Shown here: positions 1 to 7,609 of the stretch, piece after piece | How positions within the stretch are numbered: position 1 is the stretch's first letter | Layout of the letters: each line of letters starts with the position of its first letter | From: JBDTGE01 sp050742975 | GTDB taxonomy: Bacteria > Actinomycetota > Actinomycetes > Mycobacteriales > Jatrophihabitantaceae | Assembly: GCA_050742975.1 (NCBI GenBank) | Contig: JBOGDQ010000001.1 | Coordinates: 1-22,753, forward strand | DNA: 22,753 nucleotides | Reading direction: 5' to 3' | Made by a program: the position numbers and the translations under genes | The notes under the pieces: generated by a model | The model's input: only the letters and a program-made list of their open reading frames with translations | What the model was told of the DNA's origin: nothing | Databases searched by the model: none

Positions 1-1
1 C

Positions 2-433
2 TGGCACCACGACCGCAACATCGGGACCGTCGTCCGGACGGCGAACACCTTTCTGGCCAAGGAGATCGTGATCGTCGGTCGTCGCCGGTGGAACCGCCGT
101 GGCGCCATGGTCACCGATCGCTACCAGCACGTCGTCCACCTCCCGGCTGTCGACGAGCTGGCCACCTACGCGGACGAGCGCGGCTACGCGATCGTCGGGG
201 TCGACAACCTCCCGGGCTCCGTACCTATCGAGTCAACACCCTTACCGCGTAAGGCTGTTCTGCTGTTCGGACAGGAGAGCGTCGGACTGACGGACGACGC
301 CCGCGCGGCGGCGGCGATGGTCTGCTCGATCGCGCAGTACGGCTCGACACGCTCGATCAACGCGGGAGTCGCGGCCGGGATAGCCATGCACACCTGGATC
401 CGCCAGCACGCGCAGCCGCCAAAATACACCTGA
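2..433 (+). CDS. SpoU/TrmH-family RNA 2'-O-methyltransferase, 3' part
   Basis: The reading frame is open from base 2 to the TGA at 431-433, so the start lies left of the window and only the last 143 residues are present. The family transfers a methyl group from S-adenosylmethionine to a ribose 2'-OH of tRNA or rRNA and has a trefoil-knot fold. Visible here are motif 1 (NIGTVVRTANTF, with its Asn and Arg), motif 2 (LLFGQESVGLTDDA) and a motif 3 region ending SINAGVAAGIAMHTWIRQH, which matches the usual S-[LI]-N-x-x-x-A-A cofactor-binding helix. The exact substrate cannot be told from this part. The gene ends 31 bases before vapB on the same strand; vapB appears to have its own promoter, so the two are probably not functionally linked. 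Confidence 0.88.
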   Translation, partial: WHHDRNIGTVVRTANTFLAKEIVIVGRRRWNRRGAMVTDRYQHVVHLPAVDELATYADERGYAIVGVDNLPGSVPIESTPLPRKAVLLFGQESVGLTDDARAAAAMVCSIAQYGSTRSINAGVAAGIAMHTWIRQHAQPPKYT

Positions 434-452
434 ATCTGTCCCTCAATGTGTA

Positions 453-465
453 TAGGCTATCGGCA
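453..465 (+). promoter_or_regulatory. Candidate leaderless promoter of vapBC
   Basis: TAGGCT at 453-458 fits the actinobacterial -10 consensus TANNNT and is followed by six bases and then the vapB ATG. Transcription would therefore start at or next to the A of ATG. No Shine-Dalgarno sequence precedes this ATG, which agrees with a leaderless mRNA. A convincing -35 box is not visible. Inferred from position only. Confidence 0.45.
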
Positions 466-713
466 TGCGGACCAACATAGTTCTCGACGACGACCTGTTG
501 CAGCAGGCCGCCGCGATCCTCGGTACCAGGACCAAGAAGTCGACGGTGGAGGCGGCTTTCCGGGAGTTGATCCGGCGCAACGCGATGCGCGAACTCGCCG
601 AGATGCGCGGCAAGGTCGGCATCGAGGACATCAGCGTCGTTCGTCCCGACTGGGAACCGTCGCGCCGAACGGCCAAGGCGCCGGGCAAACCGCGGAAGAA
701 GAAGGCATCGTGA
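465..713 (+). CDS. vapB: VapB-family antitoxin
   Basis: This 82-residue protein begins MRTNIVLDDDLL and continues with RTKKSTVEAAF. That is the ribbon-helix-helix pattern of the VapB antitoxins paired with PIN toxins: a beta strand with alternating contacts, then two helices. The C-terminal 20 residues are basic and Pro/Lys rich (ending PRKKKAS) and would be the flexible part that wraps the toxin. It should neutralise VapC and repress its own promoter as a complex. It overlaps vapC by four bases (GTGA), so translation is coupled. The ATG is chosen because the family motif starts immediately at residue 2. It lies between an RNA methyltransferase gene and a convergent AAA ATPase gene, consistent with an acquired cassette. 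Confidence 0.88.
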   Translation: MRTNIVLDDDLLQQAAAILGTRTKKSTVEAAFRELIRRNAMRELAEMRGKVGIEDISVVRPDWEPSRRTAKAPGKPRKKKAS

Positions 714-1102
714 TCGTCGTCGACTCCAGCGTGTGGATCAATCACCTGCGCGATGTCGGCACGCCAACTGATCGCCGCCTCGAAGCAATGCTGCACGAGG
801 AGATTCCGTTGGCGATCACCGACGTGGTGTACACGGAACTGCTACGCGGGGCGCTGACGAAGTCCGAGCTCGCGCGAATCAGGCTACGGCTGGATCAGAC
901 GACGATCCTGCGGATGCGTGAGCTGTCCGACTTCGAGTTCGCCGCCGAGCTGCACCACGCTGCGCGCGAGAACGGCCAGACGGTCAGGCAAGCGACAGAC
1001 TGCATGATCGCGGCGGTGTGCATCCGAGAGAAGCTGCCGTTGCTGCACGACGATGCGGACTTCGACAAGATTGCGGACGTCTCGAAGCTGCAAGTCGCCT
1101 GA
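710..1102 (+). CDS. vapC: VapC-family PIN-domain ribonuclease toxin
   Basis: This is a 130-residue PIN-domain protein, the usual size for VapC toxins, which are Mg2+-dependent endoribonucleases that cut tRNA or rRNA. The acidic active-site set is present: Asp5 in VVDSSVWI, Glu43 in VYTELLRG, Asp97 in QATDCMIA, and the C-terminal Asp cluster DDADFD around residues 114-119. The GTG start at 710-712 overlaps the vapB stop. It is preferred to the longer upstream frame because residue 2 onward is already the first PIN strand and upstream codons only read through vapB out of frame. All catalytic positions look intact, so the toxin is probably active. The stop lies six bases before a 27-bp tandem repeat. 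Confidence 0.92.
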   Translation: MIVVDSSVWINHLRDVGTPTDRRLEAMLHEEIPLAITDVVYTELLRGALTKSELARIRLRLDQTTILRMRELSDFEFAAELHHAARENGQTVRQATDCMIAAVCIREKLPLLHDDADFDKIADVSKLQVA

Positions 1103-1107
1103 CCCAG

Positions 1108-1212
1108 GATCACATTTCCTGCTGCCGCAGGGCCGATCACATTTCCTGCTGCCGCAGGGCCGATCACATTTCCTGCTGCCGCAGGGCCGATCACATTTCC
1201 TGCTGCCGCAGG
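1108..1212. repeat. 27-bp tandem repeat, 3.9 copies
   Basis: Units start at 1108, 1135, 1162 and 1189. The first three copies are identical; the fourth matches for 24 bases before diverging at 1213. Each unit begins GATCACATTTCC and contains a small hairpin, CCTGC-TGCC-GCAGG (1118-1131 in the first copy). There are no spacers, so it is not a CRISPR array. The array fills the convergent junction between vapC (stop at 1102) and the AAA ATPase gene, and the ATPase stop codon (1191-1193) lies in the fourth copy. It may act as a bidirectional termination zone, although no U-tract is present. Confidence 0.93.
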
Positions 1213-2390
1213 TACCTGCCGAAGTGCGGAACGGTGAACGAGATCCGGCCGCGCTGGCCCGAGTACACCAGCCCCTTTTTCAGCAGGCCGTCGCGCGCGG
1301 GGGACAGTGACTGCGCCGGCCGCCGCAGGGAATCCGCGACAGCGGACGTCGAGACCGGCTCATCCGGCGCGGACGCGTCGGCGACATCGGCCATCGCGCG
1401 CAGGTACTCGCGTTCGGACGGCGTGGCGCGCTCGTAGCGGGAGCCGAAGAAACCGACCGCGAGCTCGGCCTCGGCCTCGGGCGCGGCGACCGCGGCGTCG
1501 GCGACCGTGATGGGCGACCGGGGCGCGACGTCCCACGTGGTCTTGCCGTAGGCCTGCACGAAGTAGGGGTAGCCGCCGGTCGCCTCGTACATCGCGACCA
1601 GCGCGTCCGCGTCGAACTCGGCGTCCTCGCCCTTGGCCGGCAATTGCAGGGCGGCGTCGGCGGCTGCGCGATCGAGCCGGTCGATTCGCGCGTAGCGGAA
1701 CAGCCTTTCGGAGTAGGACTTGGCGGCGGACAGGACGGCCGGCAGGTGCGGCAGCCCGGCGCCGACTACGACCAGCGGTAGGCCCTGCTGCGAAACCTCG
1801 TGGCACGCGGCGCACAGCGCCGACACGTCGGCGGGGCCGAGGTCCTGCATCTCGTCGATGAAGATCGCGACGCCGTGCCCGGAGTCCCCGGCCAGGCCCG
1901 CGATATCGGTGAACAGCTCGACCAGATCGATCTCGATGTCGCCGGAGTCGGCCCGGCCGGGAACCGCGAGGACGTCGATCCCCGGCTGCCAGCGATCGCG
2001 CAGCTTGGCCGCCTTGCCCGTTCTCGGTTCGCGCTGGGCGAAGGACTTCAGCACGCCCAGGACGTGGTCGGCCTCGGCCCGGTTCGGCTGGGCAAGCTCG
2101 CGCACGGCCAGGTGCAGCGCGGCGGCGAGCGGGCGGCGCAGCGGCTGGTCCGGGCGGGCCTCGAGCTTGCCGGTGCCCCAGCCGCGACGGACCGCGGCCG
2201 AGCGCATCGCGTTCAGCAGCACGGTCTTACCCACGCCGCGCAGGCCGGTCAGCACGACCGAGCGCTCGGGCCTCGACCGCGAGACGCGCTCGAGCAGCAC
2301 GTCGAACGTCTGCAGCTCGGCGTCGCGACCGGCCAGTTCGGGTGGTCGCTGACCGGCGCCGGGCGCGTACGGGTTGCGTACCGGGTCCAC
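1191..2390 (-). CDS. Orc1-like AAA ATPase (AAA_16-type P-loop NTPase)
   Basis: This 399-residue P-loop ATPase has Walker A GLRGVGKT (residues 49-56) and Walker B VAIFIDE (174-180) followed by MQDL, the form typical of Orc1/Cdc6-like and STAND-type ATPases. An ATP-sensing region with ATGGYPYFVQAYG follows around residues 265-280. The C-terminal 100 residues (ATPSEREYLRAMAD through SLRRPAQSLSPARDGLL) look like a winged helix, suggesting DNA binding. Its cellular role is unknown; homologues are often orphan genes or sit in mobile or defence contexts. The GTG start at 2390 is preceded at six bases by TACAGT, a -10-like box, so it may be leaderless. The last five residues (RQQEM) and the stop are encoded inside a 27-bp tandem repeat. 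map lies 195 bp upstream on the same strand; that gap shows no gene or clear terminator. Confidence 0.85.
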   Translation of the reverse strand: MDPVRNPYAPGAGQRPPELAGRDAELQTFDVLLERVSRSRPERSVVLTGLRGVGKTVLLNAMRSAAVRRGWGTGKLEARPDQPLRRPLAAALHLAVRELAQPNRAEADHVLGVLKSFAQREPRTGKAAKLRDRWQPGIDVLAVPGRADSGDIEIDLVELFTDIAGLAGDSGHGVAIFIDEMQDLGPADVSALCAACHEVSQQGLPLVVVGAGLPHLPAVLSAAKSYSERLFRYARIDRLDRAAADAALQLPAKGEDAEFDADALVAMYEATGGYPYFVQAYGKTTWDVAPRSPITVADAAVAAPEAEAELAVGFFGSRYERATPSEREYLRAMADVADASAPDEPVSTSAVADSLRRPAQSLSPARDGLLKKGLVYSGQRGRISFTVPHFGRYLRQQEM

Positions 2391-2396
2391 GATCGG

Positions 2397-2402
2397 ACTG
2401 TA
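2397..2402 (-). promoter_or_regulatory. Candidate leaderless -10 box of the AAA ATPase gene
   Basis: TACAGT on the minus strand fits TANNNT and is separated from the GTG start by six bases, the same geometry seen in front of vapB. No Shine-Dalgarno sequence is seen. No clear -35 box is visible, so this rests on position alone. Confidence 0.35.
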
Positions 2403-2585
2403 TCTAGCTGTCTAGCGATTTCGGCAGATATCCCGAGAATCCCCGATCGTGTCGCGCCGACACAGATCAGTCCAGGTGCACGCGGACCATCGGGATCCGG
2501 CGGCCGGCCTTGTCCTGGTGATCGGCCACGTGCGCCCATCGCGGCGATCCGCTTCGCGTAGCGTCATCGCCGCATCATCGCGAGC

Positions 2586-3455
2586 TCAGCCGCCGGGAAG
2601 CGTCAGGATCTCCGCGCCGTCGTCGGTCACCACGATCGTGTGCTCCCACTGGGCGACCCACGAGCCGTCCTTGGTGAGGATGGTCCAGTCGTCGTCCCAG
2701 CTGTACCAGTCGTAGCCGCCGAGCGTCAGCATCGGCTCGATCGTGAACGTCATGCCCGGCTCCAGCACGGTGGTCATCCGGGAGTCGTCGTAGTGCAGGA
2801 TCGTCGGCCGGGTGTGGAAGGACGGCCCGACGCCGTGCCCGGTGTAGTCGCGCACCACGCCGTAGCCGAAGCGCCTGGCGTACGACTCGATCACCCGTCC
2901 GATCACGCTGATCGGACGGCCCGGACGGACCGCGCCGATCCCGCGCATCATCGCCTCGCGCGTCCGCTCGCCTAGCTCGCGCACCTCCTGCGACACGTCG
3001 CCCGCATAGAAGCTCGCGCACGTGTCGCCGTGGACGCCGTCGATGAAGGCGGTGATGTCGACCTTGACGATGTCGCCGTCCGCGAGCGCGCGCGAGTCGG
3101 GGATGCCGTGGCAGATGACATGGTTCACCGACGTGCACAGCGACTTCGGGAAGTTCTTGTAGCCGAGCGTGGACGGGTACGCGCCGGCCGCGACCATGAA
3201 CTCGTGCCCGATGCGGTCCAGCTCGTCGGTGCTCACACCGGGCGCGACGTGCCTGCCGACCTCGACCAGCGCGTCGCCGGCGATGCGGCCGGCGACCCGC
3301 ATCCGGGCGATGGTGTCTGCGTCCTTGACCAGTGCATCGTCGAAATCCCAGGGCGTCCCCGACTTCGCGCCGATGTAGTGCGGCCGCGCGATCGAAGCCG
3401 GCACCGCACGGCGCGGCGAGACGGTTCCCGGGCGAAGGGTGCTGGCGGTCGTCAT
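2586..3455 (-). CDS. map: Type I methionine aminopeptidase
   Basis: This 289-residue enzyme removes the initiator methionine from nascent proteins in the cytoplasm. The five metal ligands are visible: Asp133 (KVDITAF), Asp144 (HGDTC), His207 (YTGHGVG), Glu240 (FTIEPM) and Glu271 (WEHT), with His116 in VICHGIPD as the substrate-contacting histidine. The first 40 residues, including SPRRAVPASIARPHYIG, are the proline-rich N-terminal extension of the actinobacterial MapB subtype, thought to contact the ribosome. That extension supports the ATG at 3455 as the start; a purine-rich AAGG lies just before it at tight spacing. The upstream region (3456-3540) contains a 6-bp stem-loop at 3464-3481. The neighbours are unrelated in function. 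Confidence 0.97.
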   Translation of the reverse strand: MTTASTLRPGTVSPRRAVPASIARPHYIGAKSGTPWDFDDALVKDADTIARMRVAGRIAGDALVEVGRHVAPGVSTDELDRIGHEFMVAAGAYPSTLGYKNFPKSLCTSVNHVICHGIPDSRALADGDIVKVDITAFIDGVHGDTCASFYAGDVSQEVRELGERTREAMMRGIGAVRPGRPISVIGRVIESYARRFGYGVVRDYTGHGVGPSFHTRPTILHYDDSRMTTVLEPGMTFTIEPMLTLGGYDWYSWDDDWTILTKDGSWVAQWEHTIVVTDDGAEILTLPGG

Positions 3456-3540
3456 GCCTTCATTCTGCTACCGGCAGCAGAGGTGGTGCACCCGCCGTGC
3501 CATGGCCGTAGGAGTGGGTCGTCGCCAGCCACGCCTGCAC

Positions 3541-5685
3541 TCAGAGGAGCCGGTCGAACGCCTGCCAGCCGGTCAGGCCGATCTGGGTTCGTCCGGCGAA
3601 GGGCCGGGTCGAGCTCTGCGTGTTCGGGTACAGCGACAGGATGCCCGTCGGACGGGTGACCAGCAGGTCCGCGTGGCCGTCGCCGTCGGTGTCACCGGCG
3701 ACGAGCTTGTCGAAGGCGTTCCAGCCACTCGCGCCGATCTCGCTGGCGGTGCTGAACGGACGGGTCGCGCTTCCGGTGTTGCGGTAGTACCAGAGCGTTC
3801 CGTCGGGCCTCGTGGCGAGGACGTCGGCGTGCTGGTCGCCGTCGACGTCAGCCAGGGCGAGCTTGTCGAAGGCGTTCCAGCCACTCGCGCCGATCTCGCT
3901 GGCGGTGCTGAACGGACGGGTCGCGCTTCCGGTGTTTCGGTAGTACCAGAGCGTTCCGTCGGGCCTGACCGCGACGAGGTCCGCGCGATGGTCGCCATTC
4001 ACGTCCGCGGCGGCGAGCTTGGTGAAACCGTTCCAGCCACTCGCGCCGATCTCGCCGGCGGTAGTGAACGGATGAGTCGCGCTTCCGGTGTTTCGGTAGT
4101 ACCACAGTGTCCCGTCGGGCCTGACCGCGACAAGGTCGGCGCGATGGTCGCCATTCACGTCCGCGGCGGCGAGCTTGGTGAAACCGTTCCAACCACTCGT
4201 GCCGATCTTTCGCCCGGTACTGAACGGGTGAGCGGCGTTGCCGGTGTTCCGGTAGTACCAGAGCGATCCGTCGGGCTTGGTCGCCAGCAGGTCGGCCCGT
4301 CCGTCGCCGTCGACGTCGGCCGCCGTGCTGCCCGCAACCGGCCGCCCGTCGTTCTGCGCGGTCACCGTTCGGCAGGTCAGGAAGTGCGGCAGCCCATCGG
4401 CCGCCGACGTGAACGCCACCCGCCCGGAGGAGTCGATCGCCTCGCCCGCGCCAGCGGGTGATGTTGCGTCGCCGGACTGGTACTCCTTCGGCAGCGCCAC
4501 GAACGCGCCGTCAGCCGTGCGCAGGTGACGGATCGTGAACAGCCCGTCGACGAAGTCGCCCCGTGGCCCGGCCACGCCGACCCAGGTGTAGTCGCCTGCC
4601 TCGGTGACTATCTGCGCCGGAACGGATCCGGTGCCGGGAGTAGCCATGTCCCAGCGCAGGGTCCCGACAAACGACTGCGCGTAGACATAACGCCCGCTGG
4701 CGGTGAGGGGCTCACCGCCCAGCTCCTGCGGTGAGGACAGGGTGCGGACTTGCCCGGTTGCCAGGACCGCAGTCAGGACCTGATGGCTGTCGACGTACCC
4801 CACGTCGCCGTAGCCATCGATCACAACGCTCGGGTTGCCTGTGCCGGAGGTTCCCAGAATCGTGTAGTGCGCGGTCGGACTCGCCCAACGGACGGCGTAG
4901 TAGCGCGCGCTGCTGCCGCTTCCGGTCTGCGCCCAGCCCGCAATCGCGCCGTGGTCGCTCACCCCGACGGGTGCGAACATGGTCCAGCCCGCGGAGTGGC
5001 TGAGCGTGACGCGATGCCCGACAGACAGGACGACTCCGATCGGATCATAGGGCTCGCCGGCTCGCCCGGCCTGGACGCTTGCCACAACGCCTCCGCCTGG
5101 CGTGACGCCGACGACCTGCACCTCGCGAGGAAGGCCCACGGTGTAGACGAATGTCGCGAGTGTGACGACCGGACGCCCAGCTCGCCACGAGAGAACCGAA
5201 AAGGTCTCGCGACTCGGCGAGTACGCGACGCCGGCCCACTCGCCGTTGCGCGTTGCGCTGAAACCCGCGAAGTGTGGCTGGGTGGCGGCGAACGCCGTCC
5301 CTGGCATCGTCCTGAAGGCGGGACCGCTGGTGGTGCAGGTGGCGGTCACGAGGGCGGTCCGGTGCACGGGCGACGCCACTCCGCCGGCGACCGCGTAGTA
5401 CTCGTCGTCGCTGGCGGCGTAGTAGCTGGTGGACCACCGCCCGGCCGAGTCGGCGGCCACCGCGCGGCGCTCGACGAACGATTTCCCGCCGGTCGCCCGG
5501 AAGTAGACCGCGACCTTCGCGCCGGGAGCGGCCGTCCCGGTGATCGGGACGTTCGCGTAGTAGCCGACCTGGTCCGGCCCGGCGATCGTGGTCGGCACTG
5601 CGGCGCTGGCCGATGCCTGCACGACGACGAGCGGCGCGAGGATCAGACCGAGCGTGGTGACTACGGCGAGCGCGATGCGCTTCAT
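3541..5685 (-). CDS. Secreted FG-GAP/VCBS repeat protein
   Basis: This 714-residue protein starts with a Sec signal peptide: MKRIA, a hydrophobic stretch to about residue 22, then ASASAAVP, where signal peptidase should cut. Residues about 32-115 resemble a bacterial Ig-like domain (ITGTAAPGAKVAVYFRA). Residues about 120-440 are beta-rich with no recognised enzyme motif, possibly a propeller. The last 260 residues are five 52-residue FG-GAP/VCBS-type repeats, each with a calcium-binding loop such as DVDGDGRAD or DVNGDHRAD followed by LWYYRNTG. Such proteins are extracellular and bind ligands or glycans; the actual role is unknown. A strong GGGAGG ribosome site precedes the ATG. A weak promoter candidate (CATACT, 5709-5714) lies in the 68-bp gap after rnj, and an 8-bp inverted repeat (5688-5695/5746-5753) would include the ribosome site. 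Confidence 0.88.
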   Translation of the reverse strand: MKRIALAVVTTLGLILAPLVVVQASASAAVPTTIAGPDQVGYYANVPITGTAAPGAKVAVYFRATGGKSFVERRAVAADSAGRWSTSYYAASDDEYYAVAGGVASPVHRTALVTATCTTSGPAFRTMPGTAFAATQPHFAGFSATRNGEWAGVAYSPSRETFSVLSWRAGRPVVTLATFVYTVGLPREVQVVGVTPGGGVVASVQAGRAGEPYDPIGVVLSVGHRVTLSHSAGWTMFAPVGVSDHGAIAGWAQTGSGSSARYYAVRWASPTAHYTILGTSGTGNPSVVIDGYGDVGYVDSHQVLTAVLATGQVRTLSSPQELGGEPLTASGRYVYAQSFVGTLRWDMATPGTGSVPAQIVTEAGDYTWVGVAGPRGDFVDGLFTIRHLRTADGAFVALPKEYQSGDATSPAGAGEAIDSSGRVAFTSAADGLPHFLTCRTVTAQNDGRPVAGSTAADVDGDGRADLLATKPDGSLWYYRNTGNAAHPFSTGRKIGTSGWNGFTKLAAADVNGDHRADLVAVRPDGTLWYYRNTGSATHPFTTAGEIGASGWNGFTKLAAADVNGDHRADLVAVRPDGTLWYYRNTGSATRPFSTASEIGASGWNAFDKLALADVDGDQHADVLATRPDGTLWYYRNTGSATRPFSTASEIGASGWNAFDKLVAGDTDGDGHADLLVTRPTGILSLYPNTQSSTRPFAGRTQIGLTGWQAFDRLL
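3565..4344 (-). repeat. Five in-frame 156-bp repeats in the FG-GAP gene
   Basis: The shared CCAG/CCAA landmark recurs at 3565, 3721, 3877, 4033 and 4189, exactly 156 bp (52 codons) apart. The inner copies are nearly identical at DNA level: about 85-90 bases from 3721 and from 3877 differ at very few positions, and two units translate to the same 40 or more residues. The outer copies are more diverged. This pattern suggests recent internal duplication or gene conversion. Confidence 0.92.
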
Positions 5686-5753
5686 GGGCCCTCCCAGGTG
5701 GCCCGCTGAGTATGCAAGATCGCGCTCGATCGTGCCAGCGTCCAGGGGAGGGC

Positions 5754-7445
5754 TCAGACCTCGACGATCATCGGCATCAGCATCGGGCGGCGGCGATAGG
5801 TCCGGTCCACCCAGCGGCCGACCGTCCGGCGGGTCAGGTTGGCCAGCGCGCCGGAGTCGCGGGTCCCGTCGGCGAGCGCCCTCTCGATGACCTCGACCAG
5901 TTCGGCCTGGATCGGGTCCAGCGCCTCCGGATCGTCGCTGAAGCCGCGTGCGGTGATCTCGGGGCCGTAGACGACCTTGCCCACCTCGAGGTCGACCGCG
6001 ACCAGGATGGACAGGAAGCCGTCCTCACCGAGGATGCGCCGATCCTTCAGCGTGGCGTCGCCGATGTCGCCTACCTCGAGCCCGTCGACGTACACGTAGC
6101 CGACGGGGATCCGTCCGGTGATCGTGGCCAGGCCGTCGACGAGATCGACGACGGTGCCGTCCTCGGCCAGCATGATCCGCTCGTCCGGGATACCCATCGA
6201 GCGGGCGATCGCGGCGTGGGCCCGCAGGTGTCGCCACTCGCCGTGCACCGGCATGTGGTTGGTCGGGCGCACCGCGTTGATCAGGTAGCGCAGCTCGCCG
6301 GCCGGGGCATGGCCCGAAACGTGCACCAGCGCCATCGACTTGTGGATGACCGTCGCGCCCAGCCTCGACAGCCCGTTGATGACCTGCCCGACCGACGTCT
6401 CGTTGCCGGGGATCAGCGAGGACGCGAGCAGGATCGTGTCGTCGCTGGAGATCCGCACCGTCTGATGCTCGCGGTTCGCCATGCGGGACAGGGCCGACAG
6501 CGGCTCGCCCTGCGATCCCGTCGAGATCAACATGACCCGCCGCGAGGGCAACTCCTCGGCCACCTTCAGGTCGACCAGCACGCCGTCCGGCACCTGCAAC
6601 AGCCCTAGTTCACGGGCGATCTGCATGTTGCGCACCATCGAACGCCCGACCAGTGCGACCTGACGCCCGGACTCGACCGCGGCGTCGAGCACTTGCTGCA
6701 CGCGGTGCACGTGCGAGGCGAAGCAGGCCACGATGATGCGGCCGTTCGCCTTGTGGATCACGTCCGTCACGACCTTGCCGACGTCGCGCTCGGACGGGAT
6801 GAAGCCGGGCACCTCGGCGTTCGTCGAGTCGGCGAGCAGCAGGTCCACGCCCTCGTCGCCGAGGCGCGAGAAGCCGGGCAGATCGGTGAGCCGGTTGTCC
6901 AGCGGCGTCTGGTCCATCTTGAAGTCGCCGGTGTGCAGGACCGTGTGCCGACCGGCCTTGATCGAGACGGCCAGCGCGTCCGGGATCGAGTGGTTGACCG
7001 CGAAAAAGCGCAGCCCCCAGTTGCCGACGGACGTCTGCTCACCCTCGCGCACCTGGCGCAGGTCGGGCTTGATCCGGTGCTGGCTCAGCTTGGACGCGAC
7101 GAGCGCCAGGGTGAGCCGAGATCCGATGATCGGGATGTCGCCGCGTTCCCTGAGCAGGTAGGGCAGGGCGCCGATGTGGTCCTCGTGGCCGTGAGTGAGC
7201 ACCACTGCGTCGATGTCGTGCAGCCGGCCGGCGAAGTAGGACCAGTCCGGCAGGGTGATGTCAATGCCGGGGGAGTTGGTCTTGCCGAGCAACATGCCGC
7301 AGTCGACGACCAGCAGGCGGCCGGCGAACTCGAACATGGTCATGTTGCGGCCGACCTCCTTGATCCCGCCGAGCGCCACGACGCGCAGCGCGCCCTTGGC
7401 CAGCTTCGGGGGGATGCCCGGACCGGTCTTGCCCTGTGCTGTCAC
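5754..7445 (-). CDS. rnj: Ribonuclease J
   Basis: This 563-residue metallo-beta-lactamase/beta-CASP ribonuclease has combined endonuclease and 5'-3' exonuclease activity and acts in mRNA decay and rRNA maturation. The zinc motif HGHEDH (residues 85-90), His152 in NHSIPD, Asp174 in HTGDFK, the LADSTNAEVPG segment near 204-214 and the C-terminal HAPAGELRYLI and HMPVHGE motifs are all present. The C-terminal domain ends near RRPMLMPMIVEV, as in actinobacterial RNase J. The frame stays open for 61 more codons upstream, but the GTG at 7445 is preceded four bases away by GAAGGAGG and family homology starts there, so it is taken as the start. The common actinobacterial neighbour dapA is not next to it here. 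Confidence 0.96.
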   Translation of the reverse strand: MTAQGKTGPGIPPKLAKGALRVVALGGIKEVGRNMTMFEFAGRLLVVDCGMLLGKTNSPGIDITLPDWSYFAGRLHDIDAVVLTHGHEDHIGALPYLLRERGDIPIIGSRLTLALVASKLSQHRIKPDLRQVREGEQTSVGNWGLRFFAVNHSIPDALAVSIKAGRHTVLHTGDFKMDQTPLDNRLTDLPGFSRLGDEGVDLLLADSTNAEVPGFIPSERDVGKVVTDVIHKANGRIIVACFASHVHRVQQVLDAAVESGRQVALVGRSMVRNMQIARELGLLQVPDGVLVDLKVAEELPSRRVMLISTGSQGEPLSALSRMANREHQTVRISSDDTILLASSLIPGNETSVGQVINGLSRLGATVIHKSMALVHVSGHAPAGELRYLINAVRPTNHMPVHGEWRHLRAHAAIARSMGIPDERIMLAEDGTVVDLVDGLATITGRIPVGYVYVDGLEVGDIGDATLKDRRILGEDGFLSILVAVDLEVGKVVYGPEITARGFSDDPEALDPIQAELVEVIERALADGTRDSGALANLTRRTVGRWVDRTYRRRPMLMPMIVEV

Positions 7446-7449
7446 TCGG

Positions 7450-7457
7450 CCTCCTTC
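7450..7457 (-). promoter_or_regulatory. Ribosome binding site fixing the rnj start
   Basis: GAAGGAGG on the minus strand is a near-perfect Shine-Dalgarno sequence four bases before the GTG at 7445. It decides against the longer open frame running up to 7628, whose extra residues are Arg/Pro-rich and unlike RNase J. A TAGCCT -10-like box at 7517-7522 could give a leader of roughly 65 bases; this is weak. Confidence 0.8.
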
Positions 7458-7597
7458 GTCGGCCGCGGAGCCACATCTCTGCCCATTTGTTCGCTCGCAA
7501 GCTCGCTCACCCCCAGAGGCTATCGACCTCATGCGTGGGCCGGGTACACGGTCGCGATCGCGCGGGCGCGCTGCACGCATTCGCGAGTCCGGCGCGC

Positions 7598-7603
7598 TAC
7601 CGT
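7598..7603 (+). promoter_or_regulatory. Candidate leaderless -10 box of the 93-aa membrane protein gene
   Basis: TACCGT fits TANNNT and lies exactly six bases before the ATG at 7610, matching the arrangement before vapB. There is no Shine-Dalgarno sequence, and the -35 region is not recognisable. Confidence 0.35.
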
Positions 7604-7609
7604 CGGCGG

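Noticed and set aside
457..464. GCCGATAG on the minus strand as a third sigma-28 promoter
   Set aside because: It has no matching -35 at 15 bases, points into the RNA methyltransferase gene on the opposite strand, and overlaps the vapB start region; probably chance.
895..1194. Minus-strand ORF with repeated GPAAAGNVI peptide
   Set aside because: It is a by-product of the 27-bp repeat and then runs antisense to vapC; no start signal or family match.
1108..1212. Possible CRISPR array from regularly repeated 27-bp units
   Set aside because: The units are directly adjacent with no unique spacers; it is a simple tandem repeat.
2391..2585. Small coding gene between map and the AAA ATPase gene
   Set aside because: The only open frame reads into the ATPase gene out of frame, with no recognisable protein or ribosome site.
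3439..4461. 340-codon plus-strand ORF with internal repeats
   Set aside because: It is the antisense image of the FG-GAP repeats and has no independent signals.
5709..5738. TGGCACG and TTGCA near 5713-5738 as a sigma-54 promoter of the FG-GAP gene
   Set aside because: The spacing is far too long for -24/-12 elements, and actinobacteria generally lack sigma-54.
5688..5753. 8-bp inverted repeat spanning the rnj/FG-GAP gap as a terminator
   Set aside because: The arms are 50 bases apart with no U-tract, and one arm is the ribosome site; too weak to call.
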